Positions 1-9,748 are shown, numbered from the stretch's first letter. The stretch: DNA of 64,000 bases from Chitinophagales bacterium (GCA_019694975.1 JAIBAY010000002.1:385252-449251), one strand, 5' to 3'. Made by a program: numbers and translations. The notes: a model not told the origin generated them from the sequence alone.

Positions 1-150
1 AGAAGCTATACCTATATCGGACTCAATGTGCTTGGTGCGGCTATTGCCTGCTATGCTTCCTGGCTGATAGAATTTATGCCCTTTGTTATTCTGGAAGGTA
101 CGTGGGGTGCTGTAGCAATAGGCGGACTGGTGAAGAAACTGCGTAGTTAA
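1..150 (+). CDS. C-terminal fragment of a small integral membrane protein (CBU_0592-like)
   Basis: The reading frame is open from base 1 and stops at TAA 148-150, giving the last 49 residues of a protein whose start lies outside the window. It shows two hydrophobic segments, one around NVLGAAIACYASW and one around FMPFVILEGTWGAVAIGGL, then a basic KKLRS tail. The pattern resembles the C-terminal helix pair of short CBU_0592-type membrane proteins, where a conserved Trp sits near the start of the last helix. The family has no established function. The family call is tentative; the membrane nature and the partial status are seen directly. Confidence 0.55.
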   Translation, partial: RSYTYIGLNVLGAAIACYASWLIEFMPFVILEGTWGAVAIGGLVKKLRS

Positions 151-244
151 GGTATTCTTTCGAACAACAATGCCAGTTGTTTCATGCTGCACCTTTTGGG
201 CTTCATTTTCCCGGGTGATTTAGTTGAAGACTGTTGCAAACAAA

Positions 245-2017
245 CTATTGAATTTCCGGAACGAAAAGCAGACGGGCCTGTGTGCCCTTCATGTCGGAAA
301 TTAACTGAAGCTGTTCGTAAACCGAATAAAAAGCCCCGAGTTTCGATTTTAGCGCACTTTGCTCTTTGCCTTCTCTGAACATACTGATCAGTTCAAACAT
401 ATCCTTATCCACCTCCGGATATTCCACAAGCCGGTAGGTGGTTGATTTTGCAAGATGAGTGGCAACGCTGATTGCATCTTCCAGTCCACCCAGCGTATCC
501 ACCAACCCGAAAGCCAATGCCTGGCTGCCTGTCCATACCCGGCCTTGTGCAATGGTATCTACGAGGGACGGATCTAATTTCCTGCCCTTTGCCACAGTTG
601 ATTTAAAGTCGCGATAGATGCTGTCAACGCCTCTTTGCACAATCACTTTTTCATCCTCACGCATCGGGCGGGAGACATCGCCAAAATCAGAATATCTGCC
701 TGTGTTAACACCGTCGAAGTTTATACCGAGTTTGTCCTCCAGCAATTTCTGCATATTGGGATAGATGCCAAATACACCAATAGACCCCGTGAGTGTATTC
801 GGCTGTGCAACAATTTTAGTTGCATAAGCTGAAACGTAATAACCGCCGGACGCAGCATAATCACCCATCGAAACCACCACCGGTTTTTTTGCAGCCGTGA
901 GTTGCACTTCACGTGCAATGATATCGGAAGCCAGTGCGCTGCCGCCAGGTGAATTCACCCTGAACACAACAGCCTTCACTTTATCATCGTCGCGCAATTT
1001 CCTGAGTTGCTTCACAAATTTCTCTGAACCGATATTATCATCGCCTCCTTTACCATCCACAATATCACCGGAGGCAAAGAGTATGGCGATCTTATCCGTT
1101 TCGAGGCTGACTTCTTCTTTTTTGCCCGGTACGGTAAGATACTTCGTCAGTGAAACCATTTGAATCTTATCATCTTCGCCAAGTTTGAGCTGTGCTCTCA
1201 GGTAATCGCGCACCTGGTCATCGAACCATGTCTCGTCGACAAGGCCATAACTTTTGGCATCACGTGCATTTTGCACCAGCAGGTTATTGTTGATGCTGTC
1301 AAGCTGCAGTATGCCGATCTTTCTGCTTTCGGCAATATTTCTCATCACCTTGTCATACACATCCTTCAGGAGCGTCATCGTCATTAATTCATTTTCCCTG
1401 CTCATAGAATCGAGGCGGAAGGGCTCTGTGGCGGATTTGAATTTGCCATCATAAAAAACCTGTGCCTGAATGCCGACTTTGTCAAGCAGTCCTTTGAAAA
1501 AAGGATATTGTGCACTCATGCCGTTGAATTCAACCACTCCTTTTGGATTCAGTATCACCTTATCGGCCACGCTGCAGAGGTAATAGGCTTTTTCCGTGTA
1601 TAATTCAGCATAGGCAACCACAAATTTTCCCGACTTTTTAAAATCAAGCAAGGCATTCCTGATTTGTTCCGTATTCGCCATGCCGAGGCCTATATATCCG
1701 AAACTCAGATAAATACCTTTGATGGAAGGATCGGTCTTCGCCTTTTCTATATTCTTCATGATGTCATAAACTCCCGGCGCTATGGCAGGTTTAAAATCGG
1801 CAAACGACATACCCTGGAAAGGAATGTAAGTCGTTTGTTCCGGGATCTCATAACTCAGGTTTAGATTCAGTACGCTGTTCGGCTTTACGCTGGCCGTTTC
1901 AATGCTTGAAAATGAAGATGCCAAAGCCGCGATAAAAGCGATGACAATAAACAGAAGCAGCAGGCTGCCAATTATGAAAGCGAGCAAAGAACCAAAAAAT
2001 ATTTTCCAGAAACTCAT
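245..2017 (-). CDS. sppA: Signal peptide peptidase SppA, 67K type
   Basis: A membrane-anchored serine protease of family S49 that digests cleaved signal peptides and other membrane-embedded peptides. The 590-residue protein has one N-terminal transmembrane helix (about residues 6-35) followed by two tandem SppA domains, as in the long E. coli form. The Ser/Lys dyad is visible: Lys194 in GKFKSATEPF from the first domain and Ser390 in AASGGYY from the second. The conserved NSPGGS lies at 355-360. The frame extends upstream to 2104, but a Bacteroidota -7 element at 2051-2058 lies inside that extension and the helix begins right after the ATG at 2017, so 2017 is the start used here. It is convergent with the partial gene at the window edge. 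Confidence 0.93.
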   Translation of the reverse strand: MSFWKIFFGSLLAFIIGSLLLLFIVIAFIAALASSFSSIETASVKPNSVLNLNLSYEIPEQTTYIPFQGMSFADFKPAIAPGVYDIMKNIEKAKTDPSIKGIYLSFGYIGLGMANTEQIRNALLDFKKSGKFVVAYAELYTEKAYYLCSVADKVILNPKGVVEFNGMSAQYPFFKGLLDKVGIQAQVFYDGKFKSATEPFRLDSMSRENELMTMTLLKDVYDKVMRNIAESRKIGILQLDSINNNLLVQNARDAKSYGLVDETWFDDQVRDYLRAQLKLGEDDKIQMVSLTKYLTVPGKKEEVSLETDKIAILFASGDIVDGKGGDDNIGSEKFVKQLRKLRDDDKVKAVVFRVNSPGGSALASDIIAREVQLTAAKKPVVVSMGDYAASGGYYVSAYATKIVAQPNTLTGSIGVFGIYPNMQKLLEDKLGINFDGVNTGRYSDFGDVSRPMREDEKVIVQRGVDSIYRDFKSTVAKGRKLDPSLVDTIAQGRVWTGSQALAFGLVDTLGGLEDAISVATHLAKSTTYRLVEYPEVDKDMFELISMFREGKEQSALKSKLGAFYSVYEQLQLISDMKGTQARLLFVPEIQ

Positions 2018-2050
2018 TGAAGCAGGTTTTATGGGTAGACGAAGAAGGTG

Positions 2051-2058
2051 CAAATTTA
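2051..2058 (-). promoter_or_regulatory. Bacteroidota -7 promoter element for sppA
   Basis: Read on the minus strand this is TAAATTTG followed by C, matching the phylum -7 consensus TAnnTTTG. It ends 33 bases before the chosen sppA ATG. No clean TTTG/TTG is seen at the ideal 19-base distance. It fixes the start of sppA, because the upstream extension of the frame would not be transcribed from here. Confidence 0.6.
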
Positions 2059-2269
2059 TGTTAAATAAGCTGATGGCAGTAAACCACTCCCAAACCTGAT
2101 TCAAGCAGGTTAATGATTAAAAGGAATTGCCATGAATTGCTGATATATGGCTCCCATGTTTTTTATCATTCTGCCGCTCATTATAAAAAGATGTTACTAT
2201 GGATATCCATGTTTTTACTGATGTGCTGCCACACAATGTAACGGACGGAGTATTATCTTCCACACCGGA

Positions 2270-2905
2270 ATGATGCGCTATAATTACATAACGATTGAAG
2301 GCAATATCGGAGCAGGTAAAACATCACTGGCCAACATGCTGGCGAAGGATTACCATGGCAAACTCATACTCGAACAATTTGCAGACAATCCTTTTCTTCC
2401 ATTGTTCTACAAAAACCCGCGCCAATATGCCTTTCCGCTCGAGCTATTTTTTCTTGCCGAAAGATACCAGCAGCTGAAAGATGTGGCAGCCATGCAGGAC
2501 CTGTTCAGTTCTTTTACGGTTTCGGATTATCTTTTTGCGAAATCACACCTTTTCGCAAGTATCAACCTTGTTGAGGAAGAGTTTAAACTCTTCAAACGCC
2601 TGTCACAGATTATCCAGGCTTCACTGCCTGAACCGGAATTGTTACTCTACCTGCACAGTCCCGTGGAGGTGATCTTGTCCAACATCGCCAAACGGGGACG
2701 CCCTTATGAAAAAGATATATCCGCTGAGTACCTGGGCAAGATTCAACAGGTCTATTTCGATTACTTCAAAACGCAGATGCAGCTGCGCATCGTAATACTT
2801 GATGTATCGAAAATTAATTTCATTGAAAATAAACAGGATTACAACCGCATTATTGATTTGCTGCAGCAGGAACATCAGCCCGGAACAAATGTGATTACCC
2901 TGTGA
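2270..2905 (+). CDS. Deoxynucleoside kinase (dAdo/dCyd kinase family)
   Basis: Phosphorylates deoxynucleosides at the 5' position using ATP or GTP, in cytoplasmic nucleotide salvage. The 211-residue protein begins with beta strand YITIEG and the P-loop GNIGAGKT at residues 11-18. The substrate and lid region contains a Glu after the P-loop (ILEQF), an ERYQQ motif near residue 65 and an Arg-rich lid IAKRGRPYEKD near 150. Length matches the bacterial dAK/dGK/dCK family. Two ATG codons are adjacent at 2270 and 2273. Substrate preference cannot be read from sequence. In many Bacteroidota this kinase sits near folK; no folK is here. Confidence 0.85.
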   Translation: MMRYNYITIEGNIGAGKTSLANMLAKDYHGKLILEQFADNPFLPLFYKNPRQYAFPLELFFLAERYQQLKDVAAMQDLFSSFTVSDYLFAKSHLFASINLVEEEFKLFKRLSQIIQASLPEPELLLYLHSPVEVILSNIAKRGRPYEKDISAEYLGKIQQVYFDYFKTQMQLRIVILDVSKINFIENKQDYNRIIDLLQQEHQPGTNVITL

Positions 2906-2948
2906 TGCATGGTGGGAAAAAAAACCATTTTAAAATCAATACAATCCT

Positions 2949-2956
2949 TACTTTTG
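2949..2956 (+). promoter_or_regulatory. Bacteroidota -7 promoter element upstream of the 52-residue protein gene
   Basis: TACTTTTG followed by C fits TAnnTTTG. It ends 23 bases before the ATG at 2980 of a short frame, supporting that frame as a transcribed gene. The -33 position carries only a weak TTTT. Confidence 0.5.
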
Positions 2957-2979
2957 CTCGCTCCTGAAAATCATTCAAC

Positions 2980-3138
2980 ATGGAAGAAACTAAAAGGTCA
3001 TCGAAAAGTCTTTACTGGATACTGTTTTTTATCTCGTTAACGGCAATGGTATTACTGCTCATCTTCCTGCCGGAATGGTTCTGGATAAGCCTTCCCTTCA
3101 CTATCACTTTTCTTGCCGGAGCTATGGATGCACTTTAG
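2980..3138 (+). CDS. Small hydrophobic membrane protein, 52 residues, unrecognised
   Basis: The frame runs from ATG 2980 to TAG 3136-3138. The protein starts with a basic, Ser-rich head (MEETKRSSKS) and then has two hydrophobic stretches: LYWILFFISLTAMVLLLIFL and, after a Pro-Glu-Trp turn, FWISLPFTITFLAGAMDAL. This reads as a helical hairpin in the inner membrane with the N-terminus inside. A -7 promoter element lies just upstream and no other gene competes for the strand. I do not recognise the family and assign no function. Confidence 0.6.
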   Translation: MEETKRSSKSLYWILFFISLTAMVLLLIFLPEWFWISLPFTITFLAGAMDAL

Positions 3139-3319
3139 CATTCGTTCCTTTGCTGCTGCCATCACAGGCTGTTTATTATAGCCTACTCTTGTTTTCTATC
3201 CTCCACGTTCATTGCTGTGGTCTCCTTACTGATTGATTATTGTACGGCTGTAACTAATGATTCTTTTTGCGCAGTAAGAATGGGTTTCACTTTCCCCCGA
3301 AAAGTTTATCCAATCCTTT

Positions 3320-3327
3320 TACATTTG
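3320..3327 (+). promoter_or_regulatory. Possible -7 promoter element abutting the TonB receptor start
   Basis: TACATTTG followed by C matches TAnnTTTG but ends only 5 bases before the ATG at 3333, so a transcript from it would be nearly leaderless. Either this is a leaderless mRNA or a chance match. No -33 TTG is present at about 19 bases. Confidence 0.35.
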
Positions 3328-3332
3328 CCCGT

Positions 3333-6185
3333 ATGGTGCAAAAGGTCTTCATCTTATATGTGTTAGCCGGTTACCTGCTGCTGCCGGCCATCACTTTTGC
3401 ACAAACAGGCACCATATCAGGCAGGATAACCGACAAGGGAGATAACAGCGAACTGATCGGTGTCACCATAATGGTAACGGGCACACGCTACGGTGCAGTA
3501 ACAGATGAAAACGGTCAGTATTCCATCAGCCTCCCTGCCGGCACCTACACCCTGAATGTAAGTTATATCGGTTATGAAAAAACACTTTATACCGGTATTG
3601 TAATACGGCAGGATGAACAAAAAGTACTCGACATTCAGTTAAACGCGACGGCCGTTACCATTGACCAGGAAATTGTGATCATCGGAGAGCGGCCATTGAT
3701 AGATGTGGAAGAATCCAAAAGCTCTTCACAAATCAACAAAGAGGTGATAGAGGCGGCTCCCACCCGTGCCGTGCAGGGCCTGCTGAATACACAAACCGGT
3801 GTGGTGCTTAACCCTGAAGGCATTCACATCCGTGGTGGCAGAACCTATGAAACGGGATTTTATATCGACGATGTTTCGGCTACTGATCCGCTGGCGGGCA
3901 CAGGGTTCGGCATTGATATCGGCACCAATGCCATTGACAATATCGATGTAACCACGAGTGCACCGGGTGTTGAATATGGAGATGCCACATCCGGCATAGT
4001 GAATACGAAAACAAAAAGCGGAGGAGATAAATTTGCACTGGCCTTATCACTGAAGCGGGATAATTTTGGCTTTAACAGTGATCAGCAATCCTGCTTCAAC
4101 CAGTCGACCTATGAAGCTGGCCTCGGAGGACCAATCAGGTTTACCAAAGACCATCCCGCAAAACTTCATTACTTCACTTCTTTCAAATTCAATTTCACTG
4201 ATACTTATATTAAAGCGCCGGCAGAGCAGGTGATCTCTTCTCTTTATCCGGATGTGTTCTGGACACCTTATGAAGACAATCGATGGGCCGGCATGCTCAA
4301 GCTGAATTATGATTTCAGCTCCACCAAAAAACTATCATTCTCCTATCTGCGTTCCATCACTGCCAACCAGGATTACAATATGCTCCGCATCACAGGCAAT
4401 GATGTCGGATTCACGCCCGGTTATCAGTTTAGTTTTGCCCTGCAGCCCGACAATGCAAATACTTATACGCATGATACCAATCTCGAATCGCTGAGTTGGA
4501 GCCACACGCCACAACCAAATATCTCTTACAGGGTTTCGCTGTCGCGACTTTTTGTGCATTTGCGCGCCGATGCAAACGGGCGCGACTGGCGGCCGGCAGA
4601 AGTGAGTACTGAGTTTGATCCGGCATCGATCGTGGAGTTTCCCGCAACCTATTTTAATCCGGATGACTCCATCGTATTTGTGAATCCTGCTCCCGGCCTC
4701 TATAACAACGATGGCATTGCCACGCTGTGGCACGATCATTATGTGGAAGATTACACGGCAAAAGGTTCAGCCACCTTCTATTCCAAGAACACACTCAACA
4801 GGTTTTATTTTGGAACAGAATTCAAAGCAGAGGAACTGCAATGGATTGATATTACCCGGCCATGGATCGGCGCACCGATTGAATTGCCGGACAGCCAGTT
4901 CACACAATCATTCAGGCTCGGTGATGTAAGCGATGTATGGAAGGTGAATCCTATCAAAGGTGCCGTATTTGTATCCGACAAATACAAGTTTCATGGATTG
5001 ATTGCGGAAGTAGGGCTGCGTTTTGAATACTGGATGCCCGGGAAATTTGTAGATGATGCCGTCAGCAATCCTGAAGCTCTGATTGCTGATGAAATCCGGC
5101 AGAGTTACCTCGATCATACCATTAACGTGATGGGTTTACGGACGAAGGCCCGGCTGTTGCCCAAGTTATCCGCCAGTTTTCCCATTAAAGAAAACCAGGT
5201 GATGTATTTCAACTATGGACAAAGCACGATCTCACCGCATCCTTCCTATATCTATGCAGGGCTCGACCCCTACTATGCTGACCGTTCAACGTTAGGTTTC
5301 ATCGGTAATCCTGATCTCAACCCTGAAGTGGATATCTCCTACGAGTTGGGCCTTAAGTCGCAGATCTCGCAGAATGATGCCCTCAATGTTTCCGCCTATT
5401 GGAAAGACAAATATGATTTCATTACCTCCAGCACTATCCTGCTGGAGGATGCAACAGGACGTGAAGTAAGCCGTACCATTCGTATCAATGCAGACTATGC
5501 GCGCGTGCGTGGCGTGGAAGCAACCTATATTAAGCGCATTCAGAAGTGGTTTGAATCGAGTTTATCCATCTCCTACAGCGTGGCCACCGGCCAGAGTTCC
5601 TCCGCTTCGCAGGGACTCGAAGAAATACTGGCCACCGGCAACAGCGTGAGCTCGAAAGAAACCTACCTGGCATGGGACTCACCGCTCGATGCCAAAGGAT
5701 ATGTTTTGTTCACCGTAAATAATACAGATGGGTTGTTTAATAAAAAATGGATCAATCAATTCAGCTTTTATACCGAAGCCATTTACCGCACCGGAAGACG
5801 ATATACGCCTTACCTCTTTGCCGGCACAGAACCTAATTCAGGCAGGCCTATTTATGAAATTGATGCAGATCCCGAACACCGCTACAGCGACCTTTCGGTT
5901 TCATCCTTCTGGCTCAATTCGTCACTGAAAAAATGGTTTACCATCAGCAAGGTGCAAATGGCAATCACCCTCGAACTGACGAATCTGCTGAACAATAAAA
6001 ATACAGCTATCGTCAATCCTGTAACCGGTAAAGCCTATGAATACGGCGATGATGTACCCACAGAATGGCGCGATCCACGTTACCTCGATCCGCGCGATCC
6101 ACGATCTTCCAATATTCCGCCTGATAACCCGGCAAGGTATTATGAACAAAGGCATGTCTTGCTGGGCGTTTCGATTAAACTCTGA
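3333..6185 (+). CDS. TonB-dependent outer-membrane receptor with carboxypeptidase-regulatory-like N-domain
   Basis: An outer-membrane importer energised by TonB-ExbBD. The 950-residue protein has a signal peptide (about 1-24, ending TFAQ) and a carboxypeptidase-regulatory-like beta-sandwich at about 25-110 (GTISGRITDKGDN...YIGYE). A plug domain with HIRGGRTYETGFYIDD follows near 165-180, and then a long beta-barrel ending in the aromatic/hydrophobic strand HVLLGVSIKL. The frame extends upstream to a TTG at 3267, but the signal peptide begins at the ATG at 3333. No SusD-like lipoprotein is adjacent, so it is not a SusCD pair; the substrate (siderophore, oligosaccharide, peptide) cannot be inferred. 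It stands alone between a small membrane protein and a convergent RNA methyltransferase. Confidence 0.88.
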   Translation: MVQKVFILYVLAGYLLLPAITFAQTGTISGRITDKGDNSELIGVTIMVTGTRYGAVTDENGQYSISLPAGTYTLNVSYIGYEKTLYTGIVIRQDEQKVLDIQLNATAVTIDQEIVIIGERPLIDVEESKSSSQINKEVIEAAPTRAVQGLLNTQTGVVLNPEGIHIRGGRTYETGFYIDDVSATDPLAGTGFGIDIGTNAIDNIDVTTSAPGVEYGDATSGIVNTKTKSGGDKFALALSLKRDNFGFNSDQQSCFNQSTYEAGLGGPIRFTKDHPAKLHYFTSFKFNFTDTYIKAPAEQVISSLYPDVFWTPYEDNRWAGMLKLNYDFSSTKKLSFSYLRSITANQDYNMLRITGNDVGFTPGYQFSFALQPDNANTYTHDTNLESLSWSHTPQPNISYRVSLSRLFVHLRADANGRDWRPAEVSTEFDPASIVEFPATYFNPDDSIVFVNPAPGLYNNDGIATLWHDHYVEDYTAKGSATFYSKNTLNRFYFGTEFKAEELQWIDITRPWIGAPIELPDSQFTQSFRLGDVSDVWKVNPIKGAVFVSDKYKFHGLIAEVGLRFEYWMPGKFVDDAVSNPEALIADEIRQSYLDHTINVMGLRTKARLLPKLSASFPIKENQVMYFNYGQSTISPHPSYIYAGLDPYYADRSTLGFIGNPDLNPEVDISYELGLKSQISQNDALNVSAYWKDKYDFITSSTILLEDATGREVSRTIRINADYARVRGVEATYIKRIQKWFESSLSISYSVATGQSSSASQGLEEILATGNSVSSKETYLAWDSPLDAKGYVLFTVNNTDGLFNKKWINQFSFYTEAIYRTGRRYTPYLFAGTEPNSGRPIYEIDADPEHRYSDLSVSSFWLNSSLKKWFTISKVQMAITLELTNLLNNKNTAIVNPVTGKAYEYGDDVPTEWRDPRYLDPRDPRSSNIPPDNPARYYEQRHVLLGVSIKL

Positions 6186-6253
6186 GCTGCGCCCCTGCAT
6201 TCAGTTATCTTTTTGTACTAGTAGATTCTGTGAGCTGCTTTCCTCTTGAGTAT

Positions 6254-6781
6254 TCACCTTAGCTTATTCCACACATCCCACAATACAATTCCGGCTGCCA
6301 CGCTCACATTGAATGAATGCTTGGTTCCGAACTGTGGTATTTCAATCAGGTGATCTGCAAGTGGAAGCAAATTACTTTGCACTCCCTCCACTTCATTGCC
6401 GAATACAATAACATAATTCTTCTCTTTTGAAGGTAAAAAATCCTGTAAGGCAATGCTTCCTGTGGTATGTTCAGCAATCACAATAGTTGATTGCCGGCGT
6501 TTCAGCCCTTCCAATAAACTCTTCGTATCCGGAAAATGCTGCCAGTCCACGGAAGACGTGCTGCCTAAGGCTGTTTTCAGCACTTCCCTGTTCGGAGGTG
6601 CCGGCGTAATTCCACAGAGATATAGCTGCTGAAGCCCAAAAGCATCGCACGTTCTGAACACGGCACCGGTATTATGTCCGCTCCTGACGTTATCGAGTAC
6701 TACCGCCACAGACATACTGCCGGAAGTCTTGTATGCTGCAACGGTTAACCGTTTTAACTCCTCCATCGCTAATTTTCGCAT
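6254..6781 (-). CDS. TrmH-family (SPOUT) RNA 2'-O-methyltransferase
   Basis: A knotted SPOUT enzyme that transfers a methyl group from S-adenosylmethionine to a ribose 2'-OH in tRNA or rRNA. The 175-residue protein shows all three family motifs. Motif 1 is LDNVRSGHNTGAVFRT (about 28-43) with the Asn-Arg pair, motif 2 is IVFGNEVEGV near residue 125, and motif 3 is IEIPQFGTKHSFNVSVAAG near 145-165. It lacks the L30e-like RNA-binding domain present in RlmB, so it is a compact catalytic-domain-only member. It is divergent from mutS. The RNA target is not predictable here. Confidence 0.85.
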   Translation of the reverse strand: MRKLAMEELKRLTVAAYKTSGSMSVAVVLDNVRSGHNTGAVFRTCDAFGLQQLYLCGITPAPPNREVLKTALGSTSSVDWQHFPDTKSLLEGLKRRQSTIVIAEHTTGSIALQDFLPSKEKNYVIVFGNEVEGVQSNLLPLADHLIEIPQFGTKHSFNVSVAAGIVLWDVWNKLR

Positions 6782-7135
6782 CTGAATAGTCTTACCACAA
6801 ATTGAAACAATAAAAATTAAAGGTCGAATCCTATTGAATATAGTTGCCCGTTTTAGTCAGGGTAGTATTTCACAGTATGTTATTTTATTCAACGTAAGGC
6901 TATCATGGCATTGACTGCAAACCACCTGATACAGCACTTAAGCAGGCAAGACTCATTTTTCTTCCCAATTTATTTTGTTGTTCACGCATCATTCCATCTT
7001 CCAGCCGGGCGGCATTACCACCTCGCAAAATACCAACGATTGATTCATTACCTTCGGAAGATTATTCACCAACGATTTGTTTTGTGTCTGCGTTGTAATA
7101 TTAACTTGCAGCTATCATTTTTATCGCCTTTTAAT
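6782..7135. other. Divergent intergenic region, SPOUT methyltransferase / mutS
   Basis: About 350 bases between two divergent genes. A frame in phase with mutS opens at 6905, but its encoded residues do not resemble a MutS N-terminus and I read it as untranslated. No exact TAnnTTTG element was found close to either start. I see no RNA structure or repeat here. Confidence 0.5.
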
Positions 7136-9748
7136 TTGAAGAAAACAACTGAAATAAAAGAAACCCCTCTGATGGGGCAATATAAAAGCATCAAAAAAAA
7201 ATATCCTGATGCCATACTGCTTTTCAGGGTAGGTGATTTTTATGAAACCTTCGACAGCGACGCGGTTACCACCTCACAGGTGCTGGGTATTGTTTTGACC
7301 AAACGCGCCAATGGCGCTGCCAGCTATACCGATCTCGCCGGCTTCCCCTATCATGCGCTCGATACCTATCTGCCGAAACTCGTACGGGCCGGTTACCGCG
7401 TTGCGATCTGTGATCAGCTGGAAGATCCGAAGCTGACAAAGACGATCGTTAAGCGTGGTGTAACAGAACTGATAACACCGGGCGTCACCGACAATGAAAA
7501 AATCCTTGATCACCGGAGCAATAACTTTCTTTGCTCCATTCATTTTGAACAGACATTGCTTGGCATTGCCTTTCTCGATATTTCCACCGGCGAGTTCTAT
7601 GCGGCACAGGGTAATGCCGACTACATTGATAAGTTACTACAGGGTTTTAAACCTTCTGAAATCATTTTCGCCAAATCAAAACAAAAAGACTTCCGTCAGT
7701 CGTTTGGCACAAAATATTACACCTATACCATCGATGACTGGATCTACCAGTTCGATTATTCAAATGAACTCCTGACCAAACATTTTGAAACACAATCGCT
7801 GAAAGGCTCTGGGATCGGTGAAATGAACCTTGCCATTGTTGCCTCAGGCGCGGCCTTGCATTACCTGCAGGTATCAGAACATCCGAATCTCGATCACCTC
7901 AGAGGCATCTCCCGAATTGAAGAGGAACGTTATGTCTGGCTCGACCGATTTACCGTGCGTAACCTCGAAATTCTGCACAGCAATAGTGAAGGCGGAAAAT
8001 CATTGCTGCAGGTTTTGGATCAGACACTATCGCCCATGGGAGCACGCATGCTGCGCAAATGGCTGGTGTTGCCGTTAAAGGAAATAATACCGATTGAAGA
8101 AAGGCTCCAGTTTGTGGAGTTGCTGATTAAAGATCCAGAACTCACGAGGCAACTCTCAGCCTGCATCCGCCAGATTGGAGATCTCGAACGACTGATTGCC
8201 AAAGTAGCGCTCGGAAAGATCAGCCCACGTGAAATAATACAGATCAGGAAAGCTTTAACGGCAACAGGGCAGATCAAGCAATTGCTGGCTGAACGTGCCG
8301 ATGCTCCTTTCCGCAACTGCGCTGATCAGTTGCATCCCTGCGATCTTATTAAAGAGCGGATCGCTAATGAAATCAGGGAAGATGCTCCGCCGGTGGCCGC
8401 TAAAGGTGGTATCATCCGTGATGCGGTATCCGCTGAACTGGATGCACTGCGTGAAATTGCCCACTCCGGGAAGGATTACCTCCTTCGCATTCAGAAGACA
8501 GAGCAGGATCGTACCGGTATCACTTCCCTGAAAATCTCTTTCAACAATGTTTTCGGATACTACCTGGAAGTAACCAATGCCCATAAAAGCAAGGTGCCGG
8601 AAGACTGGATCAGGAAACAGACGCTTGTGAATGCAGAGCGATATATCACGCCCGAACTGAAAACCTATGAAGAAAAAATTCTGGGCGCGGAAGAAAAGAT
8701 ATTACTGCTTGAACTGAAACTGTTCGATGCGTTGGTCACTTCACTGAAAGAGTATGTCGGTCAAATTCAGCTGAATGCGCAGGCCATCGGACGGCTGGAT
8801 TGCCTCATCTCCTTTTCACAACTGGCTATAAAAAACAATTACTGCAGGCCGCAGTTTCATGAAGGTTTTTCGCTGGAAATCAGGGACGGCCGCCACCCGG
8901 TGATCGAACAGCAACTCGGCCACGATCAGTCATATGTACCCAATGATGTTTTACTGGATAACATCACGCAGCAGGTCATCATCATCACCGGACCCAACAT
9001 GGCAGGTAAGTCTGCCTTTATCCGTCAGAATGCACTGATTGTGCTGATGGCGCAGATCGGGAGTTTCGTGCCGGCAGCGTCGGCCAGCATCGGCATCATC
9101 GATAAAATATTTACGCGGGTGGGCGCTTCTGATAACCTGTCGTCCGGCGAATCAACCTTTATGGTGGAGATGACGGAGACAGCGAGCATCCTCAACAACC
9201 TGTCTGACCGTTCCCTCGTGATACTGGATGAAATCGGGCGGGGAACCAGTACCTACGATGGTATTTCCATTGCCTGGGCCATTGCTGAATTTTTGCACGA
9301 CTTCCCGAAAGGAAAAGCCAAGACCTTATTCGCCACGCATTACCATGAATTGAATGAGCTGGAAAACAAATTTGAGCGTATTAAGAACTACAACGTGTCG
9401 GTGAAAGAGGCCGGCAACAAGGTGATTTTTCTCCGGAAGCTGCAGCCGGGCGGCAGCCAGCACAGTTTCGGAATACATGTTGCCAGGATGGCCGGCATTC
9501 CGGCGCAGGTAGTAAACCGGGCGAATGAAATACTGGAAGAACTGGAAGAAAAAAAGATTGCAAAAAACCTGCAGAACAGGATAAAGAAAATACCGGTACG
9601 CGAAGTGCAACTGAGCATCTTTCAACAGGAAGACCCTGCTTTGCGGAAGCTTATACAATGGATGGCGGAAGTGAATCCCAATACACTCACGCCTATAGAG
9701 GCCCTGATGAAACTGCAGGAGATAAAAGATCAGCTACAGGGAAAATGA
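7136..9748 (+). CDS. mutS: DNA mismatch repair protein MutS
   Basis: Recognises mispairs and small loops and starts methyl-independent mismatch repair with MutL. From the TTG at 7136 the protein is 870 residues, the usual MutS1 length. The mismatch-binding motif is intact: Phe35 and Glu37 in GDFYETF. The core, clamp and ATPase domains follow, with Walker A GPNMAGKS at about 619-626, then the STFMVEM signature, Walker B VILDEIGRGTSTYDG and FATHYHELNEL. The C-terminal tail ends after PIEALMKLQEIK. The frame is open for 77 residues upstream, but these are unlike MutS. TTG-AAG-AAA gives the family-typical N-terminus before ETPLMGQYKSIK; the ATG at 7172 would cut into that conserved segment. Confidence 0.95.
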   Translation: MKKTTEIKETPLMGQYKSIKKKYPDAILLFRVGDFYETFDSDAVTTSQVLGIVLTKRANGAASYTDLAGFPYHALDTYLPKLVRAGYRVAICDQLEDPKLTKTIVKRGVTELITPGVTDNEKILDHRSNNFLCSIHFEQTLLGIAFLDISTGEFYAAQGNADYIDKLLQGFKPSEIIFAKSKQKDFRQSFGTKYYTYTIDDWIYQFDYSNELLTKHFETQSLKGSGIGEMNLAIVASGAALHYLQVSEHPNLDHLRGISRIEEERYVWLDRFTVRNLEILHSNSEGGKSLLQVLDQTLSPMGARMLRKWLVLPLKEIIPIEERLQFVELLIKDPELTRQLSACIRQIGDLERLIAKVALGKISPREIIQIRKALTATGQIKQLLAERADAPFRNCADQLHPCDLIKERIANEIREDAPPVAAKGGIIRDAVSAELDALREIAHSGKDYLLRIQKTEQDRTGITSLKISFNNVFGYYLEVTNAHKSKVPEDWIRKQTLVNAERYITPELKTYEEKILGAEEKILLLELKLFDALVTSLKEYVGQIQLNAQAIGRLDCLISFSQLAIKNNYCRPQFHEGFSLEIRDGRHPVIEQQLGHDQSYVPNDVLLDNITQQVIIITGPNMAGKSAFIRQNALIVLMAQIGSFVPAASASIGIIDKIFTRVGASDNLSSGESTFMVEMTETASILNNLSDRSLVILDEIGRGTSTYDGISIAWAIAEFLHDFPKGKAKTLFATHYHELNELENKFERIKNYNVSVKEAGNKVIFLRKLQPGGSQHSFGIHVARMAGIPAQVVNRANEILEELEEKKIAKNLQNRIKKIPVREVQLSIFQQEDPALRKLIQWMAEVNPNTLTPIEALMKLQEIKDQLQGK

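Noticed and set aside
184-378. 64-codon frame after the first partial gene
   Set aside because: It overlaps the 3' end of sppA on the opposite strand and shows no domain; the Cys pairs appear accidental.
6905-7135. N-terminal extension of MutS
   Set aside because: The 77 residues do not resemble any MutS domain, and the TTG at 7136 gives the normal length and N-terminus.
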